Shown in pieces: positions 9,794-19,331 of a DNA stretch of 64,000 nucleotides. Each line of letters begins with the position of its first letter. Within the stretch, counting starts at the first letter, position 1. The notes under the pieces were generated by a model that saw nothing but the letters and a program-made list of their open reading frames with translations, did not search any database and was not told the DNA's origin. The translations under genes and the position numbers were made by a program. Source of the stretch: AWTP1-13 sp963775835 (GTDB taxonomy: Bacteria > Pseudomonadota > Alphaproteobacteria > Rhizobiales > Hyphomicrobiaceae); the NCBI GenBank assembly GCA_963775835.1, contig CAVZKV010000002.1:1-64000 (forward strand). The letters run 5' to 3'.

Positions 9794-11479
9794 TCATCGA
9801 TCTGAACGCCAAATCGCGAGTATGATCCAAAGGCTGTTAAAGAATGCGATGAGATAGCCAATTAGGCCAAACAAGGTTAGCAGGGAAACCCCGAACAGGG
9901 TGGGTCCACCCCCAACAGTCATGACAATCGATGAACCGATGACGAGCGACGACGTCATGATTCCGATCGTCATGCGGTCGATGGTGTTGTGGAGGCGTTC
10001 CCCGAAGCTATCGAGGCGCTTCAGATCGAGGTCGACCCGCATGCGGCCGCGGCGCGCATCCTTGACCAGGCGGGCGAGGTCACGCGGCACGGTGGTGAGA
10101 AGACCAAAGGCGTTCGCCAAAGTCGCTTGGCTGCGTCGCAGCGCCACGACGGGCTGATAGTGCTCCGAGAGCGCGCGGTCGAGGAATGGTCGGACACGGT
10201 CGACGAGCCGGAACTCGGGGTCATATTGACGGCCGAGCCCCTCAAGGCTGATCAGCGCCTTGAACATCAGCGTGAGGTCAGCCGGCAACAGGATCGCGTG
10301 CTCCCGTAGAAGGGCTGCGACACGCTGCAGCAACGCGCCAATGCGCACGTCTTTAAGTTCTGTGTCCGCGAAGTCGAAAGCGAGTTCGCCAACGTCGGCG
10401 GCGAGCCGGACTTCGTCCACTCCATGCTCGCCCGTCCAGTCGAGCAGCACTTCAAGCATGGCCTGATCGTCCTGACCGACAATGCCAGCGAGCAAATCAA
10501 CCATTTGGTTCCGGCGAAGCGCCGAGAGACGCCCAACCATTCCGAAGTCAATCAGGGCGATGCGGTTGCCAGGGAGATAAAGCACGTTGCCCGGGTGCGG
10601 ATCAGCGTGAAAGAAGCCGTCGACCAGGATCATCTTGAGCACAGCATCGGAGCCGCGTGCCGCCAGCACCTTGCGGTCGAGGTCCGCGGCGGTGATGGCA
10701 GACAGGTCAGTGCCGCGAATACCGGCCACATACTCCTGCACATTCATCAGGCTGCTGGTAAAATCCCAATACACTTTCGGTATCAGAATATGAGGATCAT
10801 CTGCAAAATTGCGCGCGAACCGATCGACATGGCGGGCTTCGACGGCGAGGTCGAGCTCTCGCTCCAGGGAACGTCGAAATTGGGCCACGACCTGGACTGG
10901 CGCGTAGCGGCGCGCCTCGGGCATTTCGTGTTCGATCAAGTTGGCAAGGTGGTCGAGAAGCCTCAAGTCCGCTGCAATCTTGGCTGAGATGCCGGGACGT
11001 CTGATCTTGAGGACAACAGGTGCCCCGCTCGGTAGTTTGGCCCGGTGCACCTGCGCAATCGAAGCTGCGGCGTGAGGCTCCCGCTCGACATCGGCAAATA
11101 CGTCGAAGGGGGATCGGCCAAGCGCCTTTTCAACCTGCGGCAAGAGCTCATCGAAGGAAATCGGTGCGACGTCGCTGTGCAGACGCTCAAGCTCGGCGAT
11201 CCAGCTCGGCGAAAGCAGGTCTGGCCGTGTCGACAGCACTTGGCCGAGTTTCACAAACGTCGGCCCAAGCTCCTCTAGGGAGCGCCGGAAGCGCTCCTGT
11301 GGCTCGATTTCAGCTGACTTGCCGGCGTCGCCCCAGTGCAAAATCTGCCCGGCCCGCTCGAGCGCAGAGGCCAGCCCAGTGCGTCGCACGAGATCACCAA
11401 GACCGTGCCGGATGAGGACTGAACTGATCTCGCGCAGCCGGGACAGGTCACGCGCCGCGCCAAGCGTCCCCCAGATCAT
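9794..11479 (-). CDS. UbiB/AarF/ABC1-family atypical kinase
   Basis: 561 residues. The family signatures are clear: the N-terminal K-x-G-Q motif (PTFVKLGQVLSTRPDLL), an alanine-rich nucleotide loop (AAASIAQVHRAKL), the catalytic DGFFHADPHPGNVLYL, and the ALIDFGMVG metal-binding DFG. The C-terminus carries two hydrophobic helices (IMTSSLVIGSSIVMTVGG and LFGLIGYLIAFFNSLWII), as in UbiB/ADCK proteins. Family members support ubiquinone biosynthesis and lipid handling. Gene context here is not ubiE/ubiJ, so this is probably a paralogue, not the housekeeping ubiB. It is 8 nt downstream of the small helical gene at 11488, so the two form an operon. Confidence 0.85.
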   Translation of the reverse strand: MIWGTLGAARDLSRLREISSVLIRHGLGDLVRRTGLASALERAGQILHWGDAGKSAEIEPQERFRRSLEELGPTFVKLGQVLSTRPDLLSPSWIAELERLHSDVAPISFDELLPQVEKALGRSPFDVFADVEREPHAAASIAQVHRAKLPSGAPVVLKIRRPGISAKIAADLRLLDHLANLIEHEMPEARRYAPVQVVAQFRRSLERELDLAVEARHVDRFARNFADDPHILIPKVYWDFTSSLMNVQEYVAGIRGTDLSAITAADLDRKVLAARGSDAVLKMILVDGFFHADPHPGNVLYLPGNRIALIDFGMVGRLSALRRNQMVDLLAGIVGQDDQAMLEVLLDWTGEHGVDEVRLAADVGELAFDFADTELKDVRIGALLQRVAALLREHAILLPADLTLMFKALISLEGLGRQYDPEFRLVDRVRPFLDRALSEHYQPVVALRRSQATLANAFGLLTTVPRDLARLVKDARRGRMRVDLDLKRLDSFGERLHNTIDRMTIGIMTSSLVIGSSIVMTVGGGPTLFGVSLLTLFGLIGYLIAFFNSLWIILAIWRSDR

Positions 11480-11487
11480 GGGTGGAC

Positions 11488-12147
11488 CTATTTCGCTTTC
11501 TTCGATCCGCTCTGGTCGCTGAGTGCATCCGCAACCCCGGCAATGATGCCGCTCGTCAAGAGTGCCATGCGAGCGCTGAACGCACGTGCCGTCTCCAGGC
11601 TTGGGGTTGCGGTTTCGCGATAGGTACCTGCGATGCGGCTTGTAAACTCGTTCATCAATGCGCCGGCGCGTGCGCTGGCCTCGACGCCGACGTTTTGGGC
11701 ATGCACAGCAAGCTGATCAAGTTCGCGGCGCAGGTTCTCGCCACTTGCCCGCTCGGACACCCGGTTAACGGCGGCAAGGCAGTCTTCCTGGAGCTTCATC
11801 AAGCTGGCGAGCGCACCTTTTATGTCATTGTCGGTGACATCCTTGCCCCGAATTGCCACGGTTTCCAAGGCACGATGGGCTGCTTCGGCAGAGACGCCGA
11901 GCGCCGCATCCAACCGGCGCACCGCATCGGCAAATTCCATTCCCGACGCGTCAGCCGTGGGGACCGTCCCGGACGGCATACCGCCGGTTACCGCTCGCAT
12001 AACCTCCTTGACGCCCTCGGGGTCGATCTGGCCCTGCTGCAAGAGTTGACTCATCAGCGTGCGTACTCGCTCGCGGATGGCTTGATCTTCCTCGGCGGCT
12101 GAGGTCTCCGGTGGTCCCGTCGATGCTGCCTCGCTGGGCATGCTCAA
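11488..12147 (-). CDS. Helical DUF6781-like protein, partner of UbiB-type kinase
   Basis: 219 residues with a disordered acidic N-terminus and a long amphipathic helical body (ERVRTLMSQLLQQGQ, GALASLMKLQEDCLAAVNRV, RRELDQLAVHAQNVGVEA). It ends in a mildly hydrophobic stretch (RMALLTSGIIAGVADAL) and a lysine tail. I think it belongs to the DUF6781 group; the overall look is also phasin-like. First gene of a two-gene operon with the UbiB-family kinase (8-nt gap), which suggests it is that kinase's substrate, adaptor or membrane/granule anchor (inference). Function unknown. Confidence 0.65.
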   Translation of the reverse strand: MSMPSEAASTGPPETSAAEEDQAIRERVRTLMSQLLQQGQIDPEGVKEVMRAVTGGMPSGTVPTADASGMEFADAVRRLDAALGVSAEAAHRALETVAIRGKDVTDNDIKGALASLMKLQEDCLAAVNRVSERASGENLRRELDQLAVHAQNVGVEASARAGALMNEFTSRIAGTYRETATPSLETARAFSARMALLTSGIIAGVADALSDQSGSKKAK

Positions 12148-12396
12148 CTCCTCCGTTGGAATTCCTGACCGTGCCGGGCTCAGTCATACGACGAAAAGGC
12201 GCGAGCGGGGCTTTGCATCTTGCGCCCGCCAGGTGCCTGTTTCAAGAACGGCCGTCGGCGCGTGGCCGGAAATTGGAGACCTGCAGCTTTGCCGTTCGAG
12301 CCAGGTGAGTGTCTTTGCCGGAGCTGACGGCGAGTCGGCCGCGAGGCGAAGATTGCGCCCGGATCAACCACCCGAAGCTCGCGGCTTTGGCACGGA

Positions 12397-12593
12397 CAGA
12401 GCGACAGGCGTGCGGGGCTCGCAATGCTTGAGGACTAACCTCGTGGCGATCATGATCCTCGCTTAACCTCAGTGCCGCCACTTCTTGCGTGGAGACGCGG
12501 CACCGGTCCTGGCACGTTTGTCGAGTTCGGTCGCAAGCGCAATCAGCCGTTGAATAAGTGGCCGGATTTCCGGAATGATCGTTTGTAGACGCT
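12397..12593. repeat. Copy 1 of ~195-bp dispersed repeat (partner 48757-48951)
   Basis: About 197 bp that align almost base for base, with roughly a dozen or more substitutions and a few small indels, to 48757-48951. The segment spans the 3' ends of two convergent hypothetical genes in the other copy. Here only the last ~42 codons of the minus-strand gene survive (RLQTIIPEIRPLIQRLIALA and following, to SPRKKWRH), fused at 12594 to transposase debris. Copy 2 is the parent-like one because it carries full open frames on both sides. Confidence 0.85.
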
Positions 12594-12614
12594 GCTGTCC
12601 CTGCCGCAAATCAG

Positions 12615-12880
12615 AGACCGCCGAGACTCGGTCTCGGAAAAATCCGGCCAACGGCATGGACTACACGTGATACCGGAGCGTGATTGCCTAACGACAGATG
12701 TGTTCGCACTTCGTTGTAATAGTTCATGTACCATAGCAACGCGTGACGAAGGTGCTGCTCTCCGAAGACCACGATATGATCGACGCATGCCCGTCGGATC
12801 GAGCCGATCAGCCGTTGCGCAAAGGCATTTTGCCATGGCGACCGCGGCGAAGTTGGTCGATCGCGAATACCCATGGCGCG
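12615..12880 (-). mobile_element. Insertion-sequence relic: C-terminal part of integrase-core transposase
   Basis: Translation of the minus strand gives MGIRDRPTSPRSPWQNAFAQ, RLIGSIRRACVDHIVVFGEQ, HLRHALLWYMNYYNEVRTHL and SLGNHAPVSR. This is the end of an rve-type transposase: the W-Q-N block, the SIRRxCLDH helix and the YYNxxRTHLSL tail including the last acidic region. The N-terminal two thirds are missing and no terminal repeats are evident. One end abuts the amidohydrolase stop codon, the other the repeat at 12593, so this is a composite scar. Confidence 0.7.
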
Positions 12881-12909
12881 TTGCGCCTTGCGAGAGGGAC
12901 AGCCAGGCT

Positions 12910-14406
12910 TCAAATGGCGTCGGGCAGACGCCGATGGACATGGAACGGCACACGCGCGTGCGCCAGGCAGAAATGCCCAACGAGATCGCGGAAGGGCTCG
13001 GCAGCCTCCCTAGCCTCGGTGTTGGCTGCATCAAGCCGCTCAACCGCCGCCTCGACCTGCCGCCGCAGGCGGGTTTCGTCGAGGGTCAGCATGCGGCCCC
13101 CGCGCAGCACGAAGCGACCGTCAATCATCACGCTGTCAATCGCCGCGCCGTTCTCTGCAAGCACCAACTGCCGCAGCGGACTGCGCAGCGGCACGTAGTT
13201 GATATGGCCGATGTCGAGAAAGACGATGTCTGCCCGATAATCAGGCTCCAGGCGGCCGATGTGGTCGAAGCCGAGAATTGCGGCACTTCCCTCGGTTGCG
13301 GCTCGAAACGCCTCTTCGACCGACAGCCAGCGCGCGGGGTCGGCGTCAGCGACGCGCGACAGCAGGGCGGCCAAGCGTTGCGCCTCGAACATGTTTTGCC
13401 CGTCGGAGGTATTGCTGGCATCGGTGCCGATCCCAATTCGCACGCCGGCATCAAGAAGCGCGCGCGCAGGTGCAACACCAGAGCCAAGCCGAAGGTTGCT
13501 CATTGGATTGTGGACGACGCCCGCGCCCGCATCCGCGAGGCGAGCGATATCGTCACCGTCAAGCCAGATGCCGTGCGCAGCGCTGAAACGAGGGCCGAGA
13601 ACACCCAGCTCCTGCAGGTGCGCCACTAAACTCTCGCCGTATTTCTGCAATCCGAGCGTGGCCTGCGTCTTGCTCTCGGCCAAGTGCGTCTGCACCAAAA
13701 CGTCATATTCTTCCGCGAGTCGCACGCACGCCAGCAGAAATGCATCACTGCAATGCAGCGGAATGGTTGGTCCAAGCGCAGGTCGCAACAGGTCTCGGTC
13801 GAAACGCCAGTTACCGAGGATCTCCCGGGCGGCCCCGACGCTGGCCTCGTAGGGAGCCGCCTTGATTTGGCGCGCGCGCTCCTGTAGCTGCAGCGGTAGG
13901 GCCTCCATCAGCCCCGGCAAAGCCGAATATAGGGTACGATCGGCCATCATAGGCGCGATTACGGCGCGCATTCCCACCTCACCATAGGCCTCGGCCACCG
14001 CATCCATTCCTTCGCGAGAAGGTAGCGGGTATTCAACAAAAAGGTCGTAGGCGGCGGTGCAACCCTTGCGCACCAATTCGACCGCGGTCAGTGTCGCGCT
14101 GAGGCGCTTATCCTCGATGGTGCGGCTGCCATTGATGGCACCGCTGGCGCTGAGGAATACCTCGAGCGGCACGCGATCGTCCACAGCGCCCTTGCCCAAT
14201 GCGCCATGCCCATGCGTATGACCGTTGATGAGGCCGGGCACCAGCAGGCGATCGCTCGCCTCGATGCGCTCGAGGCTCCCGCGCGTGATTTGCCCAGGCG
14301 GCTCAATCGCACGGATAAAGCTGTCCTCGATCAAAACGTCCGCCGGCCTGCAAGTCTTTAGGTCAGCACGAAGCACGTGCCCACCACTGATTAACATTCC
14401 GGTCAT
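12910..14406 (-). CDS. Amidohydrolase/deaminase of the TRZ/ATZ (SAH/MTA deaminase-like) family
   Basis: 498 residues. Zinc-site motifs: HTH at residues 63-65, HLAES with H241, AAHG with H278 and GTDASNTSDGQN with D329, in the order of the ATZ/TRZ/SsnA metal-dependent hydrolases. These deaminate purine-like or triazine substrates. Its ATG overlaps the stop of the ABC ATPase gene (4 nt), so it is the last gene of the nucleoside-type importer operon; the enzyme probably processes the imported purine or related compound (inference). The extreme C-terminus (HVHRRLPDAI) abuts transposase debris, so the original tail may have been replaced. Confidence 0.85.
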   Translation of the reverse strand: MTGMLISGGHVLRADLKTCRPADVLIEDSFIRAIEPPGQITRGSLERIEASDRLLVPGLINGHTHGHGALGKGAVDDRVPLEVFLSASGAINGSRTIEDKRLSATLTAVELVRKGCTAAYDLFVEYPLPSREGMDAVAEAYGEVGMRAVIAPMMADRTLYSALPGLMEALPLQLQERARQIKAAPYEASVGAAREILGNWRFDRDLLRPALGPTIPLHCSDAFLLACVRLAEEYDVLVQTHLAESKTQATLGLQKYGESLVAHLQELGVLGPRFSAAHGIWLDGDDIARLADAGAGVVHNPMSNLRLGSGVAPARALLDAGVRIGIGTDASNTSDGQNMFEAQRLAALLSRVADADPARWLSVEEAFRAATEGSAAILGFDHIGRLEPDYRADIVFLDIGHINYVPLRSPLRQLVLAENGAAIDSVMIDGRFVLRGGRMLTLDETRLRRQVEAAVERLDAANTEAREAAEPFRDLVGHFCLAHARVPFHVHRRLPDAI

Positions 14407-15956
14407 GCCGATAGCCTCGCCATCCCTTGTGTCATGTGTCGCCCGATCTCATAGCGGTCGGCGCTGGCACGATCCGTTTCATAGGTAATGCGTCCGCCGG
14501 CCATCACCAGCACGCGGTCAGACAGCTCAAGCACCTCATCGAGGTCCTCGCTGATTAACAGTACTGCGGCCCCATCGTTGCGCGCGCGCATGATCTGGCG
14601 CCGAATTTCGCTGGCGGCGGCGACGTCGAGCCCAAAGCACGGGTTCTGCATGATCAGCAGCCGCACTGCGCGCGCAAGTTCGCGCGCCAGGACCGTGCGT
14701 TGGATGTTGCCGCCTGACAGCGTCTTCAGCGGCGCTGAAGCCGAGCCGGCGCGGATACCGTAGCGCGAGATCAGCGCCTGCGCGAACGGCTGTAACGCGC
14801 GCCGCTTCAGCACGAATCCAGCGATTGCGATGGGAGGTCGATCGAATTGCCGCAGAGCCAGGTTTTCCATTACCGACATGGAAGGGACTGCGGCATTGGC
14901 GAGTGGCTCTTCGATCAGCAGGGACACGCCCCATCGTTCCAGTTCGCGCCGCGTACCGCGAAACGTGCGTCCGCCCACGCGCACGCTTCCGGCGTGCCTA
15001 TCGCGCTGACCAGCGAGGATCTGCACCAGTTCTTTCTGACCGTTGCCGGAGACTCCGGCGACACCAACAATCTCGCCCGGGTGAACGCCGAGGCTCGCGC
15101 CTATCACGGCCGGCGTTCCTCGGTCGCCGACTGCGTGAATGCCTGCGAGTTCGAGATAGGGACCGGTGGCCCGCGTCGCGGCCCTGCTCGACCGGTCGGT
15201 CTTTTCGGCCGATGCGGGTGCGTCGAACATCATCCGTGCCAAGCTCGGTTCCGACGCTGCAACGACCTCGGTTTGGACCGCCACCTTGCCGCCGCGCAAA
15301 ATGGTTACATCCTGGGCAAATCGTACGACTTCACGTAGCTTATGCGTGATGAACACGACGGTGAGCAGCCGGGCATCGGCCAGGCGGCGCATCTCGCCCA
15401 ACACTTCGTCGGCCTCGGTAGGGGTGAGGACAGACGTCGGTTCATCGAGCACGATGAAGCGTCGGTTGAGGTAGAGCTGCTTCAAGATCTCGAGTTTTTG
15501 TTTCTCGCCAGCCGCCAGCGTCGCCACGAGGCGCCGGGGATCAAGCCGGAACGGCATGCGCACCATGAATGCATCGAGCGCGGCGTGCTCGCTGCGCCAG
15601 TCAATTATGGCGGGGAGGCGCTCACGCCCGAGTAGGAAGTTTTCCGCCACGGTCATCTGTGGCACCAGCGTGAAATGCTGATAAACCATGCCGAGCCCGA
15701 GGGCATGCGCGTCGCGCGGATGCAACATGACGCGCTGATGCCCGTCTACCAGAATCTGTCCGGCGTCGGCGCGGTAATAACCCATCAGACACTTGACGAG
15801 CGTGCTCTTTCCGGCGCCGTTTTCGCCAAGTATCGCGTGCACGCGGCCGGCGCGAAATCTCGCCGACACCCGGTCGAGTGCGCGCACAGCAGCAAAGCTT
15901 TTAGATAGGTCGGCAACCTCGATCTCGGGTGGGGCGGCTGTCGGCTTGCTACTCAT
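14403..15956 (-). CDS. ABC transporter double ATPase, nucleoside/BMP-type importer
   Basis: 517 residues from ATG 15956 (MSSKPTAAPPE). The open frame extends further upstream, but that part overlaps the permease gene and reads as shadow. It has two ABC domains: the first has Walker A GENGAGKST, LAAGEKQKLEIL signature and FIVLDEPTSVLTP; the second has a degenerate P-loop (GVSGNGQKE), LSGGNIQRTVLARELA and LLIMQNPCFGLDV. This tandem layout with a degenerate second P-loop is typical of sugar/nucleoside importer ATPases (RbsA, NupO/YufO). Its start overlaps the upstream permease stop by 4 nt, and its own stop overlaps the amidohydrolase start. Confidence 0.9.
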   Translation of the reverse strand: MSSKPTAAPPEIEVADLSKSFAAVRALDRVSARFRAGRVHAILGENGAGKSTLVKCLMGYYRADAGQILVDGHQRVMLHPRDAHALGLGMVYQHFTLVPQMTVAENFLLGRERLPAIIDWRSEHAALDAFMVRMPFRLDPRRLVATLAAGEKQKLEILKQLYLNRRFIVLDEPTSVLTPTEADEVLGEMRRLADARLLTVVFITHKLREVVRFAQDVTILRGGKVAVQTEVVAASEPSLARMMFDAPASAEKTDRSSRAATRATGPYLELAGIHAVGDRGTPAVIGASLGVHPGEIVGVAGVSGNGQKELVQILAGQRDRHAGSVRVGGRTFRGTRRELERWGVSLLIEEPLANAAVPSMSVMENLALRQFDRPPIAIAGFVLKRRALQPFAQALISRYGIRAGSASAPLKTLSGGNIQRTVLARELARAVRLLIMQNPCFGLDVAAASEIRRQIMRARNDGAAVLLISEDLDEVLELSDRVLVMAGGRITYETDRASADRYEIGRHMTQGMARLSA

Positions 15957-16882
15957 CGCGAAATCGATAGCTCGCTCGGTGCGCCGGCCAGAGTGCGAGT
16001 GCGCGAGGAGCTGTAGATCAGCAGGCCGAGCGTCAGGACATAGGGGGCGGCGTAGAACAGATAATAGCCTTCGCTGATACCGACCGTCTGTACCGCCGGC
16101 CCGATGGCCGAGGCGCCCCCGAACAGCAAAGAGGCGTAAAAGCAGCGCAACGGGCTCCAGCGCGCGAAAATCACCAGAGCTATCGCCATCAGACCCTGGC
16201 CACTGGACAGACCCTCGTTCCAGTTTCCGGGGTAATACAGAGACAGGAAACCACCGCCAAGACCGGAAAGGAAGCCACCGGCCATTGTAGCCAGCGTGCG
16301 GATGCGATGCACGGAAAGGCCGATGGCACGCGCGGCGTCGGCGCTCTCGCCGGCAATACGAAGAATGAGACCCCAACGCGTGTTTTTGAGGCCCCACTCG
16401 AGGATGATGGCCAGGGCAATGCCGACGAAGAACATCGGGTTGATTGCAAAGGCCGAGCGGATCGCCGGGTTCTCGCTCCAGTTGCCGAGGGGGAGTCCGG
16501 GCAGCATCGCCGCACGCGGCTCGATGAATGGCTTGCCGAGAAAGAACGCCAATCCGATGCCGAAAATGAAGAGCGCGATGCCAACGGCGATGTCGTTGAC
16601 GCGAGGCAGATTGCAGATGGCGGCGTGTAGCAATCCGAGCGCGCTGCCCGCAACGCCGGCAGCAAGCATGCCGAGCCAGGGTGAGTCCGTCAGATAACAC
16701 GTCGCAAACGCGCTCATGGCGCCGAGCACCAGCGTACCTTCCAGACCAAGATTCACCCGGCCACTTTTCTCGGTCAGGGTCTCGCCGAGACTCACGAGCA
16801 GATAGGGCGTGGAAACGCAAATCGCACCGGCAACAATGGCGAGCAGCACGCCCCACCAGCCGAGATCGAAGGTGCCCATCAT
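15953..16882 (-). CDS. ABC permease, nucleoside-type importer (NupQ/YufQ-like)
   Basis: 309 residues, about eight to ten hydrophobic segments. Hallmarks of the BPD_transp_2 family are present: SLGETLTEKSGRVNLGLEGT near the N-terminus, GEsadAARAIGL in the cytoplasmic coupling region and GGFLSGLGGGFLSLYYPGN. It is the second of the two permeases and overlaps the ATPase gene by 4 nt and the first permease by 4 nt, so the order permease-permease-ATPase is translationally coupled. Confidence 0.88.
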   Translation of the reverse strand: MMGTFDLGWWGVLLAIVAGAICVSTPYLLVSLGETLTEKSGRVNLGLEGTLVLGAMSAFATCYLTDSPWLGMLAAGVAGSALGLLHAAICNLPRVNDIAVGIALFIFGIGLAFFLGKPFIEPRAAMLPGLPLGNWSENPAIRSAFAINPMFFVGIALAIILEWGLKNTRWGLILRIAGESADAARAIGLSVHRIRTLATMAGGFLSGLGGGFLSLYYPGNWNEGLSSGQGLMAIALVIFARWSPLRCFYASLLFGGASAIGPAVQTVGISEGYYLFYAAPYVLTLGLLIYSSSRTRTLAGAPSELSISR

Positions 16883-17994
16883 GCAGCACCCCGCCGAGGC
16901 AGGAGCCGCCCTCGCAAGGTGCCACTAGCGAGCACGCAGAGGAAGATCAGTCCCTGCAACACAGTGGTCGCGGCGTGCGGAATGTCGAAGCGGCGCTGGA
17001 GCAGTCCGCCGCTGGCCGAGATACCGCCGAGCACCAGGGCTACCAGGACCACCGCCAGGGCATTTTGGCGCGCAAGAAAAGCCACGAGAATGCCGGCGTA
17101 GCCGAGCCCCACAACCAGGGATTCGCTGGCGGCGCCGTGCACCGCCACGATCTCAATGGCGCCGGCGAGTCCGGCGGCTGCGCCGCCCAGGAAGCAGGCG
17201 AGCAGAACGAGGCGGCCAATCGGCAGGCCGGTCATTTGTGCCGCGCGCCGATTGCCACCGAGTATATCCATCGCAAAGCCGAGCGTCGTGTGGCGCAGAA
17301 GCAGGTGCAGCGCACCACAGACAACAAGGCCGATGATCAAACCCCAATGCACCGACAAGTCCGGAATATTGCCGATCATGAAGCCTTTAGGGATCGACCA
17401 GCTCTGGGCCTTGAGAGTCTGGGAGAAATCGCGGATCGGGCCGCTCACCAGATGGTTGAGCAGGGCAATGGCGATGTAGTTGAGCAGCAGGGTGGAAATG
17501 GTCTCGTTGACGCCACGGAAATGCTTGAGCGCGCCAGCAGCGCCGATCCACAATCCGCCGGCCAATGCGCCGGCGGCTATTGTCAGCACGGTTCCGACCA
17601 CTTCGGACGCACCACCGAGGGCAACCCCGGCCAGCGCGGCGCCAAGGCCACCCAGTACAACCGCCCCTTCGCCCCCGATAACCAGAAGGCCAACCCGCGC
17701 GGGGATCAAGGTGCATAGCGCTGTCAACAGGAGGGGCGCCGCTTGCGTCAATGTGCTCTCGATTGAAAAGCGTGTGCCAAAAGCGCCGAGGTAGAGGGTT
17801 CGGTATACCGCGAGCGCATCATGCCCCTGCAATGCCAGGAAGACTCCGAAAAGGAGCCCCGCCGCGGCCATTGCGATCAGCGACAACAGGAGCGACTCCA
17901 GGGCGTCGGTCGAAAAGCCGCGCTCCCGCCTCGGCCACCTATAGGCGTCGCGCGATGCCGGTCCTTCGGCGGCGGTCGGCATTGGCTCCTGCAT
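16879..17994 (-). CDS. ABC permease, nucleoside-type importer (NupP/YufP-like)
   Basis: About 371 residues if started at MQEPMPTAAEG (17994); an in-frame ATG at 18033 would add 13 residues. BPD_transp_2 fold: LTQAAPLLLTALCTLIPARV, GLLVIGGEGAVVLGG, FRGVNETISTLLLNYIAIAL, and the coupling motif ILGGNRRAAQMTGLP. The GGEGA and NETISTLLLNY motifs are those of the larger YufP-type permease. Lies between the BMP receptor gene and the second permease. Confidence 0.87.
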   Translation of the reverse strand: MQEPMPTAAEGPASRDAYRWPRRERGFSTDALESLLLSLIAMAAAGLLFGVFLALQGHDALAVYRTLYLGAFGTRFSIESTLTQAAPLLLTALCTLIPARVGLLVIGGEGAVVLGGLGAALAGVALGGASEVVGTVLTIAAGALAGGLWIGAAGALKHFRGVNETISTLLLNYIAIALLNHLVSGPIRDFSQTLKAQSWSIPKGFMIGNIPDLSVHWGLIIGLVVCGALHLLLRHTTLGFAMDILGGNRRAAQMTGLPIGRLVLLACFLGGAAAGLAGAIEIVAVHGAASESLVVGLGYAGILVAFLARQNALAVVLVALVLGGISASGGLLQRRFDIPHAATTVLQGLIFLCVLASGTLRGRLLPRRGAA

Positions 17995-18036
17995 TTTTGT
18001 GGAGCTCGGTGCCTTCGGTGTGTGTCGGTGCACCCT

Positions 18037-19165
18037 CTACTGCAAGCCGGTCGAGCCGATCGCACCTTCGACAAGCCATTTGACGCTCAATTTGAATGGA
18101 TTGTCGGTGTTGGCTATCTCCTGCCCGGCAGCCAGCACCTGGTTGCCCTTATTGTCCTTCAGCGGACCTTTGTAGAGCTTCAGCGTATCGTCGATAAAGC
18201 CTTGCCGCACCGCAAGCACGCTATCCTGTACGTTCTTGGGCACGTTCTTGCCGAAGGGGCTGATGGCGACCATGTTCTGCCGGAACCCGCCGCGAAACAG
18301 ATTCGGATAGGCGCCACCGGTCTGCCAGGCCTGGACGAAATCGCCGGCCTTGGCCCAGTTCCACTCGGCTCCCGTGAGGAAACCCTTGGGTGCCAGTGTC
18401 GATAGGTCGGTATGATACCCGCAACTCATGATGCCCCGTCGCTCTGCTGTTTCCACCGCCACTTTGGGACTGTCGACGTTGGCGACGATTACATCCACGC
18501 CCTGATCCACGAGCGAATTGACGGTCTCCGCCTCCTTGACCGGATTGTCCCAGTCGCCGGTGATGACCACCTGGCAGGTGGCGTCGGGCCGCACTGATCG
18601 CGCGCCCAGGACAAAGCCATTGCAATTATTGAAAATGAAGTAGAGCGGTTTGGAGCCGATAAAGCCAAGCTTGCCGGTCTTGCTCATCATGCCAGCGGCG
18701 ATGCCGCAGAGGTAGTGCGGCTCTTCCATATAGCCGCGATAACCGATGGTATTCTTCGGATCGGAGTTCCTTCCAAAGTCCACCGGCATGAACAAACAAC
18801 ACATCGGGATACTTGGGAGCGATTTTCTGGATGAAAGGCCAGAAGCCGAACGAAGTTGGAAACACCACCTTGGCACCGTCGAGCTGGATCATGCTTTCCA
18901 TGACGCGCTCGACCTCTACCGTCTCGGGTACCCGTTCTTGCTCGATCAGCTTAACACCGGGGAGCTGAGCGATGCGCTTGGCGGCTACGGCGTGGGCCTG
19001 GTTCCAGCCGAAGTCATTGCGCGTGGCAGCATAGATGAAGCCGACAGTGATTGGCTTGGGTGTCTGCGCAAGCCCGTGCAGCGGCCGACCCAAAAGAAGT
19101 GTGCCGGCCCCGACGACATTGGTAGCGCCAGCCAGCACGCGCCGGCGCGAGATCAGCTTGGTCAT
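18037..19165 (-). pseudogene. BMP-family nucleoside-type ABC substrate-binding protein, frameshifted
   Basis: Two overlapping frames together give a complete BMP receptor of about 375 residues. Start ATG 19165 follows GGGGAGA. A twin-arginine-like leader (SRRRVLAGATNVVGAGTLLL) is followed by ITVGFIYAATRNDFGWNQAH, FPTSFGFWPFIQKIA and DVLFVHAGG, then in the other frame PKNTIGYRGYMEEPHYLCG, GKLGFIGSKPLYFIFNN and VDVIVANVDSP. The switch is near 18767; removing one A restores HAGGLWKDSDPKNTIGY. First gene of the importer operon. If the lesion is real, the transporter lacks its receptor. Confidence 0.8.
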
Positions 19166-19331
19166 GATGGTCTCCCCTGCCATGCGAGAGTGTGGCTTGT
19201 CGCGCCGCACTGGCAGCAATTAGATCGGCCACGGCCGATGCCGTCAACCGCTTACAGCATCATCAGAGCGCGACCTGTTGCCGAGAGTTCGGGAGCAGAC
19301 TGGGAGGCCGTTGTTCAGGGACAGCTGACCC

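Noticed and set aside
15957..16925. N-terminal extension of the ABC ATPase frame (840-aa open frame)
   Set aside because: It lies entirely over the permease gene, has Arg/His-rich shadow composition, and a normal start with 4-nt overlap exists at 15956.
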